Positions 1-12,190 are shown, counted from the first letter of the stretch. The stretch: DNA of 64,000 nucleotides from Datnioides undecimradiatus (GCA_008933995.1 WARS01000029.1:10425107-10489106); one strand, 5' to 3'. Numbers and translations are program-made. The notes: generated by a model not told the origin, from the letters alone.

Positions 1-1
1 G

Positions 2-90
2 ATCTTGGCTGCCCCCAACGATCCCCTCCTGCCGATCCCCCAGTATGTGAACGGAGCGGCCCAGTTCAGCAATGCCACGGTTCTTTCTGC
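2..90 (+). other. possible coding-exon edge, unidentified
   Basis: From base 2 the + strand reads as an open frame whose codons mostly end in G or C (ATC, GCC, CCC, CTC, CTG, CAG, GTG, AAC, TTC, AGC). This GC-rich third-position pattern stops at about base 80-90, where the texture becomes ordinary intron-like DNA. The peptide is proline- and asparagine-rich, beginning ILAAPNDPLLPIPQYVNG. I do not recognise a family. The frame stays open to base 262, but the later part has no coding character. A possible donor (GTATGT) starts at base 43, yet coding-like codons continue past it, and no good donor is visible near base 90. The reverse strand is also open here. It could be the end of an exon cut by the window edge or a short CpG-containing conserved stretch. 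Confidence 0.2.
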
Positions 91-2154
91 TAAGGCATCT
101 GGCTTCTTTCACACGTCAGCCATATTGGCTCGAAACGGGGCACCCTTACCCAACTGGGTTTTCGGAGGTTGGTGTGTGTCGTGGAGGCGAGCAGAGTGGG
201 TTGGGAGGTGGTCAGCAGCCAACCCGTGTCAGGCCCCATCAGCTCAGCATGGGCATCTATAAAGGCAGCCGACATCTTTCATGGCCAGCAGGCTTTGGAG
301 AATCCAGGCTGGGATTTTTGCCCAGCCAAAGGCTTCCTGCTCCCGAAATGCTTCACTGCACCCACTTTCTTTTCTCATCTAGAGGGGCCTATGGTGGGGT
401 TATTGGGGAGAGAACAAGTCCAGAGGAGTAGATTTTCTGAAGCTGATTTGATTGACACTGAGGTTTTGGTGATGAGCTGTAATGTCATTTTGTAGCTGTA
501 GCCTTGACTTTTTTTTGCTCTGGTGTGGTCAGCATAAAAAAAGAATCATGCTTTATCAGATATTAGCCCTCTAGGCATTATTCACAAAGCACCGCAGCAA
601 TACCACTTACAACAATGAGCGGATCACAGTTCCCCACCACCACAAGTACTGTTTCTAATTAGTGACGTCTAAATAAGTGACTCTGTCGTCAAGTTAGGGC
701 CAGCCGCTTTGGTTCACTTCATTTCATTGAAATGCTGGTGGCAGTCAGCTCCATCTCATAGTGTTATTTTTTTCTGTCTGTCAAGACGCTGTGATCTGTG
801 AAACTGGCAGCGATGGGTCCACAGTGAGGAGTCACATGAAGCCAACACAGATGGACTCTTCTATGAAAAGGTCAGATGGAGAAAATTGAGTGGAAGGTTT
901 CTTACAGTTTCATCAAATGAGTAAAATTGGATTCTAGCAGACTCATGCACATAATAGATACCCCACAAGGTGTCGTCAAAGCGGGTGAAAAGAAGGGAAT
1001 GAGATGAAGAATGATGACACAGAGGGAGAGGGAGCATAAAGAAATGTTGCCTAGGCAGAGACAGAGAGATGAAGATAAGGGGCTATGTGGGGGATTGGAA
1101 GACTTTTTGATGCTGTGCAGATGTTACAATGGTTTACACCCAGACAAAAAACTTTTGAAATGTTTTTTGGTGGTGTTTTTGAAATATGTATGTACAGTCA
1201 AGATGAACTAAAAACTGCCCTCTTACTGAAACCTAATCCAGTAAATAATATCATGATATCAGCCCATCAATCACTGTAACTCTTCATGTTTGATGTTCTG
1301 CATTGTACAAATTTCTTCCAACATCATGTCCTGTCTATTCCATTTCACTTGGAGATATGTCACAACAGGAAATTGAACATTAACTCTGTTGTCTTTAAAA
1401 TCATATAATTCTATAATATGATGTTTTGTATGTTTGACTCAAAAAATATTAATGTCGGAAATGGGCATTTAATGTTTACTCTTATTGCAACCATATTAAG
1501 AACTCCTGCCTGTCTCATGCCTCCCTTTTATCATTGGCACAGATATCCTATTAATCACACACATTGTATTGAACTTGACTTGGATCCCTTGTTGGCTCTT
1601 AACAATAGAAATTTAATACATGGTAGCCACGGGATGTGAAATACAGCCCCTGTCTTTCTTTCATGTTACATCCCTATGCTTTCCTTTGGCGAGGGAGTAT
1701 ATCACATTTTGGTGGTGTGATATGAGACTCTGCTTAGAGGCCACAATATTCTTTTGAAACATATTTTAATAGTACCCCCGTGGATGTAAGACTGGGTCCC
1801 TTTGACTGTGGAAAGAAGGAGAATCAGATCATTTAGGAGGCTGCCCCAACTGGAAACAAGGTTTATTGAATGGAGCAAAGAAAATGTCTGACTTTATTTT
1901 ATCAGCTGTTGTGGTGGTTGAAGGCTGTAATGGGTGCTTGCTGAGGGCCAAACGTGCTTATCTTTGCCTCAGAGTCTTGTTTGAAAATCCATTCATGTTT
2001 CACATGACGAGAAAAACAGTCATAGAAATACCACAGTAAAACGTGGACTTAAATGATATATATGCAGAGTACAGTATTTAGTGTTGCTGTTATTCATCTA
2101 AGAAGGAATTGAAGTGTGTGCATACATTGTTTCAGTCTTGGTGCTTTCCACAGT
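91..2154. other. non-coding stretch, nothing recognised
   Basis: No repeat family, RNA gene or convincing exon was seen. Short frames at 72-495 overlap each other in different phases and lack coding character. The stretch is AT-leaning intron- or intergenic-type sequence. Confidence 0.5.
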
Positions 2155-2470
2155 TTGAAGCAGCCTTAGTTAATGGGAAGAAAAGTCTGTTAATTAAGGC
2201 CCCTTTATGAAAAACGCAATGAATATTAATAGAGAAGAGAAGCCATTTAAATCTGTGTTACCCCGAGTTTCCTTGCCGACGCTCCCGTAGTAAATTGCAC
2301 CCGTTCATTATGTTATTTTCCCTATCAGGCGTTTCACTTGGGGAATCTCGACACATTGTTGTGGTGTTACGGGAAAGAATGAAAATAGATTGTCGCTTAA
2401 TTAATCAGAGACCACTTAATTACTAGACTTTACGGGCTTCCAACGAAACCTGGTAAACACAAGGGAAACA
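2155..2470. promoter_or_regulatory. candidate conserved non-coding element
   Basis: A 300-bp block of non-repetitive, balanced sequence with clustered homeodomain-type words: TTAATTAAGG near 2190, AATATTAATAG near 2223, a TTAATTAATC word near 2398-2407 and ACTTAATTACT near 2415. It also has an unusual number of CpGs for this AT-rich neighbourhood (2265-2290, 2348-2370). This texture is typical of deeply conserved developmental enhancers in vertebrates. Conservation itself cannot be seen from one sequence, so the call is inferred. Confidence 0.4.
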
Positions 2471-3944
2471 TCAAAATCTACTCACTTGTAGCTCTCTTAA
2501 TGGAAGAATAATACCATAATCTCGCTCATCACCAAAGAGTCACCATATATCAATGTTTCTAAGACCTCTGTGAATAGTTTCAGCAGCTTGGGGCATAAAT
2601 TAAAGCAATGTTTACTAAAAAATTAAGCACTAGGAAAACACAAACTTTTGAAGGAGTCAACTACTGCATTGCAATACTCACAACACCGGAGAGAAAATAC
2701 AGACAAACATATTTAGGTTTTGTTGTGATACCTCTCATGACCTCTTTACCTTTCATGAAAATGATTTCTAAAAAAATATTTTCTAAATCACCGAGAACAT
2801 GTTGATGAGCAGTGAGTTTTAGTTTCATAATTGTACAAATATTAACCCCTTGGTAGAGCCAGCAATTTTCTTTGTTTCTCCACATCACAGAAAAACATCA
2901 AACAAGGATGTTTCATGCACTCATTACACTAATCTTATTCAACTAGTGCTTTAATCCAATGTCGATCATGTTCCCAACACTTCTAAAAAAGAGAGAAAGT
3001 AGGAAGTGCTTCGGAAAAACCCCACCCACCCATTACTTGTCAGGACACTGACAGGACTTACACCCACTTAGTCTGTGTGTCTGCTTGTCTGGCAGTGTGT
3101 CACATTCCTGAGTTCACCCTAAGGTGGAAAGGGAAGATGAGACGAACACATGAGGAGAGACACGTTGAAAGACAAGACAGGAGGTTAGTGAATGGGGAAC
3201 ATTATCAAAATGAGATATGAAACCCATTCATACCCATACCAGCTGCCGGGACAATAGTACATGTGTCAGTGGCTGACAGAGGTGCCCAGTGCCCAAAATG
3301 TTATGCTTAAAAGTGTTTTTGAACATTGCTCGATGATGGAAATGAGAGGTATGACGATGACAGGAGTAGCAGTGATGATAATGTAGACAAAGGTGATGAT
3401 TTGGGCCAATATAATGATCACCAGGGCAGTAGAGTGTTGAAACATGGTGTTGCCCTACACTGTAACTGTAAGAGCAGGTAATTGATACCTACAACAGACA
3501 ATTTGCACATTTAAAGACATCTGTCAGCTGACTTGTTGTGGACACGAGTGTCCACTAAACCCTTACATGTTTCCCTTTGAAGTGGCTGTCTTATTTTCTC
3601 TCCTGAAGAAAAGATAGATGGTAAAATTAAACACAGAATTTTTGAAAAGAAAAGTGTAACAGCAGAGCAAAACTATGAGGGTGAGAGGTGTTGATGAACA
3701 ACTGCAATCTGCCATTGAAATCACCATGACCAGTGACGAGAATCACCATCACCCATCAACTCTGAGTGCAGAATTTTTTAAAACAAAGAGGCCTGATTCT
3801 GGCATATTCACCACATTTGCATTTCTGAACACGAGCACGCTAAATGCTTGGAGCGTGAGTATGTGTCTGTGTTTGGTTGAGTAAGTTGCTGCCTCTTCTC
3901 TATTTCAATCAAATAAACTAGAGAACAGAGACTGTGCTATCATC
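2471..3944. other. non-coding stretch with GAT-rich patch
   Basis: Intron-like sequence. A cryptic GAT/GATGA-rich patch lies at about 3335-3410, and an exact POU octamer (ATTTGCAT) at 3815-3822. No gene was recognised. Confidence 0.45.
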
Positions 3945-4320
3945 ACGCCTCACTATTAGCTGATAAAGGGACTTGGGGCCCTCTGCCATGTATCATTAAT
4001 GAGTTAACGCATGCTGCGCCACTGCTGCAGCTGTAAGCCAGCAGCCCAGGCAGGGTGTGTGGGTGGAGGGTGCAGGGGGGAGTTATAACACCTGCCTCGT
4101 AACTCGCCTGGGCTCTGTCTTGGCTCAGTTCCACACTGGGGTCAGCTTGTCTGCTAATCTGCTAATATGGTGGATATAATTGCGATTGAATGGTCGGCGG
4201 CGTCGTGTGTCCGGGGGAAGCAGTTGTTCTTCCCCACTGCCAATGTTGTGATACCCAATCAGAGGTAATCAGCACCATCGAACCGATCAGCCTAATGGAA
4301 TCGGATGGGGTTTAATTCAC
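3945..4320. promoter_or_regulatory. candidate conserved non-coding element
   Basis: A non-repetitive block with a TATCATTAATGAG word near 3990, a GCAGCTG E-box near 4026, paired CTGCTAAT words near 4150-4163, and a CpG-rich run (GGTCGGCGGCGTCGTG) near 4190-4207. An AATCAGAGGTAATCAGC pair of TAATC-type sites follows near 4257-4273. It ends where the TG-rich tract begins. Enhancer-like by texture only. Confidence 0.4.
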
Positions 4321-4332
4321 ACACCTGGCTGT

Positions 4333-4800
4333 TGTGTGTGTGTGTGTGTCTGTGTGCGTTTATGTATGTGTCTGTGTGTTGCTTGGCACGTAAATGTGTG
4401 TATGCATTTAAATATTTGTGCACCTGTTGTTGTGCACATATACCTGTCTCTTGTGGATTTACATAGATTTATGCATGTGTATTTGTGTGCATACGTGTCC
4501 GCCTCGGGGTGTAAATGTGCGTGTGTGTATGTATTTTAACTATGTGTCAATCTGTTTGCTATATAAATTCAGGCACACATTAAAGCATATTCAACAGAGT
4601 TTTGTCTTTGTGTGCGCACATGTGGGCACGTATGTTTTCAATTATATGTGTAAAAGCCCATATATGCCGTACAAGTCTGAGTGCGTAATGTACTTCTGTG
4701 TCAGTATATGTGTCCCTTCCTGTGAAGGTGCTTGTCTGCCTGTGTCTGCTTGCTTGTGTGTGTGTGCATACGTGCCCCTCTGTGTGTCTGAGCCAACACC
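4333..4800. repeat. degenerate TG-rich (GTGT/ATGTGT) tract
   Basis: It starts with a clean (GT)n run at about 4334-4350 and continues as ~450 bp of interrupted TG, TGTATG and TGTGTC units. The overlapping frames here encode Cys/Val-rich peptides that are simple products of the repeat, not genes. Alternating purine-pyrimidine sequence of this kind can adopt Z-DNA. Confidence 0.75.
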
Positions 4801-4884
4801 ATGAATCACTGGAGTTGGCCACAGCAGAGACGAGCAAAGCAGGATTAAGAGCATCCTCATTCTGGCTAGACAGGAGCCTCTGTT

Positions 4885-5155
4885 GCTCTTGGGAGACACG
4901 TCAACAGAGAGAGAAGAGAAAAGAGAACAAACCCTCCTCCTCCTTCTACTCCTGACGTCTCCTCTCTCTCTCACAGTGCTGCGCCCTCCAGCTCTCCCTG
5001 CCTCCCCTTCTTCTCTTCACTGCATCTCTGTCTCTCTGCCTTTCTTCTCTCGTTCTTTCACTGTCCCATCTTACGCTGCCTTCCCTCCCCTCTACCTCTG
5101 AACAGTAGCTGTTCCTTATTTTTCTTTTCTCCCTCTCCCTCGGTCTCTGCACCAC
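4885..5155. repeat. pyrimidine-rich (CT) low-complexity stretch
   Basis: From about 4930 the + strand is strongly C/T-rich, with CTCCTCC, CTCTCTCT and TTCTTCTC units. Just upstream (4900-4930) it is GA-rich, giving a switch in strand asymmetry. The small frames across it are low complexity. Confidence 0.6.
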
Positions 5156-7114
5156 AGCTAAGAGTTGCTGGCACTGGGGGATGGCAGACGGTCCTTTGTG
5201 AAGTTCAAGGCAGTTTCGAGATTTCAGAGGGTTCCAGGAGGTTCATTAAGAAAGCCTTTTCCATGAAAAGAACTGTCCATCTCTGAGAAGAGGGAACTAG
5301 ACCAATTGCAAACTCTGACTTTTTAATCCATGTAGAAATTCCTGTCTGTACTGTAACATGTTATTTCAAAATTAGATACTTTTCAAAAGTATCCTTTTTT
5401 TCTCTAAATTGGATCTACTCCTTCCTCATAATGTTATTCTTGGATGAAAGAGTACTAAAAAACTCAAACCTATAACAGTTAAATCATTTTAAAACTCTGT
5501 ACAACACTATTATAATGCCTTTACACGTGTGGTGTTCATTTCCTCAAGTTAAAAACTGTACACTTAAATCTGTGAGGTGAAATCTGCTCCGCGGACAGAT
5601 TGTAGCACACTAATTGCTTTGAATCACAGCCAAAATGTACAATATGTAATTTTCTGCTGCTAGGTGTGTCTCAATCAAAACAATAACAAAAGATGGTGTT
5701 TGGTGACGTTGTGAAGTAGATGTTATAGGAGTTACCACAATTGTTGTCATGATAGTCAACTTCTCCCAACTAAGCTTCCTTTGATTTCCATTCCTTAAGA
5801 TTTGTGCTCATTGTTTAGGAGGTTTTACTTGGAGCACATTTATCCACAGAGGTCTCCCCCTCTCCAAAACAAAACAGACCTGGTGATAGAAACCAGCAAA
5901 AACATAGACAGCACACTATCATGGTGAAATTTCACTTTCTTGGGGAGCTACAAGCTACGAGCTGATCTGCCGTCACTTATATGCTGAAAACTTACATATT
6001 TTACATTTTAATTCTCATGACCTTGAGTTAGCAATAGAACTAAGCTGAGAATTGTATGCACAAAATAAGTGGCCAATTCATCGTCAGTCAGTTGAATACC
6101 ACGAATTCCAGCATGTATGATTCACAGCTACAAGGAAGGAGTAGTGAAATGTCACACACTTGCAGGCCTACACAACTCGTCCTTAAAATGGATGATGGGA
6201 CCTATGGGAAGGTTTTACACTGGGCTGAGTAAAATCACATGCATAATCAGGCAATGCTGATTATCCTTTACCTGGTATTATAAGTCCAATATTCAAATAT
6301 CAGACCAATATATCAGCATGCCTCCCACAAACTTTCACAAACAGTCAGATGAACACACGCGGACACAGTAACGTAACCATTAAAAGACACAGACAGGGGC
6401 CTGCATTCTTCAAGTAGCAAACAAGATAAAAGAATGGAAAAACTCTGATCCAAACATTGTCAGGAATTCACAGACATGCTTACAAATTCATATATTTACA
6501 CAATCTCAGCAGATACTCACTTTATTCACACACTTGTCAGATGACATGAGTATCTCCAGATGTGTACAGCGCTGACAAATATTCGCATATGTTAAACAAG
6601 CACCCACCATCTTTGAAGTCTTGTTAAACAGGCTCCCACACTTCACAACAGACACTTTGTCACACTCAAGCTGACGCTGGAGTATTTGGTCATGCAACAT
6701 GAACACGCATATACAAACACAGGAACACTCACGTAACTACAAAGTAATGTTAACACTCCTCAGATACATAGATCACATGTCTTTCTCTAAAGTGGACTAT
6801 CTTAGCAGTCAGAGGCCTTCTGTATCCAGTAGGCTTTCTTTGCTACCATGTTCATCTGAAAAGCAAGAAGGAAAAGACAATAAGGAAGACAAGCACTCCT
6901 TTCCTCCAGCAGCACTCTCTCCATCCTGTTTTATGTGCTCATATTTTCTCTTCTGACTAACTGGGAGGTTGTCTTTTGGTCTCGGTTTGAATTTCAGGCG
7001 GCCTGCTTTTTTCAGAGACTCGCCCCGATCGCTGTGGACATTTGATCGCAGTCCTGTCTTTCCGTCTGTCTCTCTGTGTGTCCATCTGTCTTGGTTTTAG
7101 CCTTATATTCTTTT
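5156..7114. other. non-coding stretch, nothing recognised
   Basis: AT-rich intron-like sequence without a recognisable repeat, RNA gene or exon. Short runs of A or T and occasional CA words only. Confidence 0.45.
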
Positions 7115-7265
7115 ACCAGATTCCATATGGCGGCGACGGTGGTAACACAAGATGTTTTTGCCCATGAGGGTGACACTGTAATTTATGCGGATAAAGTACT
7201 ACGACCTGAGAGCCGCGACAACTTGAAGTATTTGATTAACTGCCCAGCCTACTGTTTGGACTCAC
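7115..7265. promoter_or_regulatory. candidate conserved element with CpG-rich core
   Basis: A compact block with CATATGGCGGCGACGG at about 7124-7140 and further CpGs near 7187-7217 inside AT-rich surroundings. A 64-codon frame (7076-7270, + strand) crosses it and ends in TAG. Its codons show no clear bias and I find no domain, so I treat the frame as incidental. GGCGGCGAC resembles a YY1-type word (GCCATATGG/GGCGGC), an inference only. Confidence 0.3.
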
Positions 7266-7479
7266 AGTAGTAGGAAAGGAAAGAAAATTTCACTGTAAAC
7301 CAGTCTACATTTTACTCTCAGGGCTTCCTTATTGCCATTTTACTTGAAATAAGGAAAGGTCTGCAAGGCACTTTGCTGGATTTTCTCAAAAGAATAAAAC
7401 TCAAAACTAGGCTGTATAACTATGCATTTATGTAGCAAGGAGGGCTCATGGCATTGCTCCTGACAGTCCCAGTGGATGT

Positions 7480-7585
7480 TGATGATTGTTTTGAATAGCC
7501 AATATATCAGAGGCAATTGCCCTGTAATGTAATTGGCTGATAATGGCATCATGACATCATCTGCAGCCCTCCTCTGGGCAGGACT
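7480..7585. promoter_or_regulatory. paired inverted CCAAT boxes with CRE-like site
   Basis: AGCCAAT at 7497-7503 and its inverted copy ATTGGCT at 7532-7538 are 28 bp apart. TGACATCA, a CREB/ATF-type half-palindrome, follows at 7552-7559. NF-Y boxes next to a CRE are a common proximal-promoter arrangement, but no transcript start or CpG island is evident. This may be an enhancer or a coincidence. Confidence 0.3.
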
Positions 7586-8650
7586 GAGAATCAGGTTTAT
7601 TGTGCATGGAGTACTGCACAGGGACTGAAAATGGTAAATGGAATTAAGTCGGTACTGGTAACAATTTCAGTAAAATGAATCCACTCAACTTACTGTAAGC
7701 CTCAGCATTTCTATTAATGAAAGAAAAACACCCCCTCTAAGATTTTCACTTTGCATCTATATAATGGGATTTTTCACATTAGGTCTCGTGATTAAATTTA
7801 CGGAAGGACATTTCCTTGTAACATAATTCTTAATCGTCACAAGACTTGCTCCTTTCAGTGGTGCTTTTTTGAAATGAAAGTGGGACAGAGAAAAAAAATG
7901 TGCACGAGCTATCGAGACCATCACCCAGAGAAACAGAGAGCTGGGTCACGTAAATGTTTGATTCAGGTTTGCGTACCTACGGTGCAGGGAGATCCTGTGA
8001 CTTTCTTACTTGGACTATAACTGGACTCTGCTCTCTAATTGAATGAAATGGCCTGGAGTGTGAGTCATAGGTCACAAGTTCAACCTGCTGTCACCTTTTT
8101 GCTCATAACTCTCTCGTCCTACCTAATTCCCTCACTCTTACTGTCCTTCAGAGATATCATTTTATAAAGACGAACAGACAGAACAGTATCGATCTGTGAC
8201 TTCAAGAAAATAGATGTGCTACTCTGCTGACTCTCTACCTCAGCTAGCAGAGGCTGATCAGTGTTTGCTGCTTTCACCTCACTCCTCCAGCTTCTTATTG
8301 TGTTTTCTGTCTTATTCAGCTCTTATGTGCAGCCATGCACATAAAAAGAAACCAAGGCTGCAGAGCTGGTTAAAAAAAGGAGTGAGGGGGCATACAAGAA
8401 CTGAAGCTACACCTGACGTAGCCACAAGATTGCAGACCTTACAAGCTGTAAAAAGCGCTGCGCAATTGGCCTTTAATTTCCATCCTTGAGTGAGTTACTT
8501 GTGGCCTGGACTGAGGGGGCTACAAATAGAGAAAAATAAATGTTCGACTGAGAAAATGGCCCAACAGTTATTTGCTGTATAAAGAGAAAGGAATGAGGAC
8601 AGACAAAAGAGAGCAGCCATCATCGGCTAGAAGGAGGGAGAGTGTGTCTG
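7586..8650. other. non-coding stretch with a DR2-type nuclear-receptor motif
   Basis: Intron-like DNA. AGGTCA at 8069-8074 and AGTTCA at 8077-8082 are in direct orientation with a 2-bp spacer, a perfect match to the RGKTCA DR2 consensus bound by RAR/RXR. A single motif in 64 kb carries little weight on its own. Nothing else was recognised. Confidence 0.35.
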
Positions 8651-8675
8651 AGAGAGAGAGAGAGAGCGAGAGAGT
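8651..8675. repeat. (AG)n microsatellite
   Basis: An AG run of about 24 bp with one C interruption, followed by a GA-rich tail to 8676. Confidence 0.85.
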
Positions 8676-9172
8676 TAAAGGGGCTTAGCCTGTCATTGTG
8701 GAAGTCTGCAGGGACAGCACAAGAGGTCTCGGGCCAATTGCTTTTTGGGTAGCAGCAACAGCCCACCCCATGCCTCCCTGTCCCTCCCAGCCTCCCTTTG
8801 AAACACCCCCACTCGCCTAAGCCTCTTGTCACAGGTGAAGGAGTCGTGGAATAATTACCTCAGTTGCTCAGATGTGCGCTCTCCCTCCACGCTCCCTTTT
8901 TCTCTCTCCCTTCTCCTCGCTGAATGGATTTCAAACATTCATTTCTATGTTCATTTCAGTTTGGCCCATGAGAAAACACCTGTCGTGACTCCAAGCTACT
9001 GTGTTTTGTTTTTTTGATGGGTCCCTATACCTTTGCCATTCCCGCACTTGATAGTTCACTCAGTTCAGAGGTAATTACATCTTAACGTTTAACTTGATAG
9101 GATGTGAAGATGGCCGAATGGAAATAAGAAGGGGTGGCCAGGTGGAAAAGAGGCAATTTCTTTGTAGGCTGA

Positions 9173-9187
9173 TTTTTTTTTTTTTTT
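9173..9187. repeat. T15 homopolymer
   Basis: Fifteen consecutive T, about 235 bp upstream of a 21-base A run. The two could pair as an inverted repeat or mark a retroposed insert. Confidence 0.85.
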
Positions 9188-9421
9188 CTCCACTCATCAC
9201 TTTCAAAGTCAAGGGGGCACACACATGACTAAATGGCCTGTGTACCTGATGATTGTGCGTGTGTGGTGTAATTGCTGACGTATGTGCAGGCTGTTTCAGG
9301 CTCCATAGGCAGCCGATTCTGGGAGGCATTCTGAGAAATGTCTGTTTTTGTAAACTCTTTTTGCTTGTTCCAAATACCAGCCATTTCCATTCAGTCTGGC
9401 ATTTAAAGGATAGACTTTTGC

Positions 9422-9476
9422 AAAAAAAAAAAAAAAAAAAAATCAACAAAAAACAAACAAAATAAAAAAACCTATT
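9422..9476. repeat. A21 homopolymer and A-rich tail
   Basis: Twenty-one A at 9422-9442, then CAAA/AAAC units to about 9470. It may be a retroposon poly(A) tail, but no element body was recognised upstream and target-site duplications are not obvious. Confidence 0.7.
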
Positions 9477-10050
9477 AGTAGAAGTAGTCTGGTTAATTGA
9501 AAAGTTACTTAAATGTCCAAAATGGTAGTGTGTATTTAGATGAATTCAATTACAAAAATGAATTCCTGCTGATATACCTTTCCATAAGTAACATAGTGTT
9601 TTGGAAACCCTTACTTTTCTTTGGATGACCCTTTCTGTGGCTTTCTAAACTGTGCTGCAACTTAACCATATCACCTCCCACATATTTTATTAAAAAAAAA
9701 AAACAAACACTTCTTTGATTCCTTCTCTTCCTCTATTCTCTGTCTCTCTCTACAGCCATTCTTCTATTTCTCTATCTGTTATTTCTCTTTCTTCAAGTTT
9801 CTGTGTCCCACTTACCTTCCCAGTGTTCCTTCTTTCTGATATTTATTCCAAAGAAAAACACATATATACCCATCACCATCTTGGCCAATAGATATTTTGA
9901 CAATTTGCAGTATATTTATAAACCAACACAGTACCCCTTACTCTATCTTTCATTCTAGTTGTGCTGCCCTGTTAAAAATTTCACTATTTTAAGGTTTTTA
10001 AGATGGAGTAATTACGCTGAATGTCATGGGCTGCAATCTTAAGTGTCACC
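9477..10050. other. non-coding stretch, C/T-rich middle
   Basis: AT-rich sequence with a short A12 run near 9693-9704 and a CT-rich patch at about 9718-9830. No gene or known repeat was recognised. Confidence 0.45.
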
Positions 10051-10054
10051 CACG

Positions 10055-10335
10055 CTTTATTTACATTTTTTGCTCCAGCTGTGACCAGGTGTAGCACTTG
10101 GTATTGGTATTGTGGGTAGGGTTAACAGCTCTTTTATTGCCCTAGTTTATGAAGGCAGGGTGAGGGAACAGGAGACCCTGGCTTTGCAGATTTGAGATAA
10201 GCAGCCAGGTCCCTCCTTAAAAATTCCAACTGGATAATGGAAGACATTCCCCTGTATGGAGAAGCAGCTGAAAAACTCCAGTAGGAGAAAAGAGTAAATC
10301 TTCCAAACATAATAATCCACTTTTTGGCCATTTAA
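10055..10335. promoter_or_regulatory. candidate conserved non-coding element
   Basis: A non-repetitive block with few simple-sequence features, including GGTATTGGTATTGTGGG near 10100 and a long unbroken balanced run to 10335. Two frames on the reverse strand overlap it in different phases, as expected when stop codons are rare by chance. Regulatory role is inferred from texture alone. Confidence 0.25.
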
Positions 10336-10339
10336 TGGT

Positions 10340-12190
10340 GAGGACAATAACTCAAATCCCTAACTGTCCATGTTCCACAGATTGTTTTTATCTTTTTTAC
10401 ATTCCATTTCAAAGGATCTGTCCCCAAAAGATAAACTATGGGGGTGCTGGAGAGGTTGCAAAGGTTACAAGGTTACGTTGCTGAGTTATAGTGACAATAA
10501 AGTAACTGAGCTTTATGGATGTTATACATGTGCTTATGTACTTAGGTGTCTCAATGAGCTCTTTCAAACCTCCATCAACTGTAGCATGATAAGTGTGTGT
10601 GGGGGTGTTTGCACACATGTGTTAGCTGGCTTGACCGTTATATGAGTTTGTCAATATACAGCCTGGGGCCGATAATGGCCTTTTAAATAAGACAACTGAC
10701 CAGTCGATGTATCTTAAGAAAATGTTTTAAGTATACTAAAAGGATTTACTCCTCCAAGCGCAGTCATTTTTTGTCTTATCGATGACACTTAACTTTTGAC
10801 ACAGCAGAAGATCAAAGTTTTTTAATGGTTTTTTTTTCCTAATAATATGTTAAAATTTAAATATAATAGGCTTAATAAAACACCATTGTGCAGACCATCC
10901 ATGCGTGTTACAATATCAGTGGAGACTACATGCTTTGGCCTTGTCCTCGGCTGTCATTCCAGCATTCCCATGCCTGGTGAGCGGCCTCAGTATGGGATCC
11001 CTATTCTGATGACAGACGAAAGGGCAAGTCAAGTCTCCCACAGCTCCTGAAGGACAAAAGCCAGTCATAATAAGTCAAGGCTGATCCCTGGACCCTGGGC
11101 CCCTCCAACAAGGAAGACAAAGCGTTGAGTTCTCCTCACAAAGGCAAGTTATTACAGCCGAGAGCCTCACGTTGCTACATTGTCAATCAAACTCAGGCCT
11201 GATAGAGGAGCTGGGCTGGGCTGTTTTTCTTCACTTAATTTGAGGAAATCAAAAGTATTTTCTCTTTCATTCTCTCCTACCTACTGCTCAAGCACTCTCT
11301 ATGCCATTCCTTTTTTTTTTACTTTCTCATTACTTGCACTTGCTCCCTCCTCTCCAATTACAGACTAGTCTTTCATCTCCACGGCCAAGGAATGGAGTGA
11401 TAGGATCAGGAGGAAGAGTGAAGAAAGAGGCTTTGTTGCCCTTTACCTCCCCCCTCTGATACCCCACCCTGGCCTTCTAATAACCCCTGGGCCACTCAGG
11501 TCATCAAAGATTATGCTTTACACAGTTTCGAGTATGTGACACAACTTATAGATATTAAACACATTATGCATTTTAAACTCAAACACACTGTACTGTACTG
11601 TCAAACTTGTCAAACTCCATTAATATCATTTCTAGTCTTCACTGGAAATATGAAAGCATTATTTTGCAAAGTTGCAATATTCCCCTAAAACGGCTCAGTG
11701 ATACAAAAACATGAAAAGGGCAAAATTTAACAGCTGTCTGTTTGCCTTGAGAATCCATTGCATTGTTGCACCAAGGAATTACAGAGTCCATAGGGTCGTG
11801 CTTTAGAGAGACACAATGCATGGGGTTTAAAGTCTCATCAATTGTGGTTTTCTCGCCTACTGGATTTTCTGGCGTATTTGAAAGACCAAGTCCTTGGTTG
11901 GTATCTTAATGTTGTCCTTGGGTTTATGGAGGCTTACTTTCTGTTAGCTCTGGTGCCCCACAAGTCCCAGCTAATCTGTTGCTGTGGCTTTCTTGGCGAA
12001 GCTTTCAGATGACATTGAAGTAAATGGAGCCAGACAACAAACACTAACAAAGGGGTAATGCTACCCATACCTAATGTCTGAGTGGGCCTCCACAGGAGTG
12101 ATCTGTTACATTTAACAGGTTGAGCCTCCAGAAATTTTCATATTCATCTTAGGGGTTTAGTTCCTGACCTACTAAGAGATTTTGAGTACC
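10340..12190. other. non-coding stretch, nothing recognised
   Basis: Intron-like DNA. A T9-10 run near 11310 and CACACACT words only. No exon, RNA gene or repeat family was recognised. Confidence 0.45.

Noticed and set aside
4336..4804. Cys/Val-rich frames, possible metallothionein-like peptide
   Set aside because: The Cys-Val pattern is only the translation of TG repeats.
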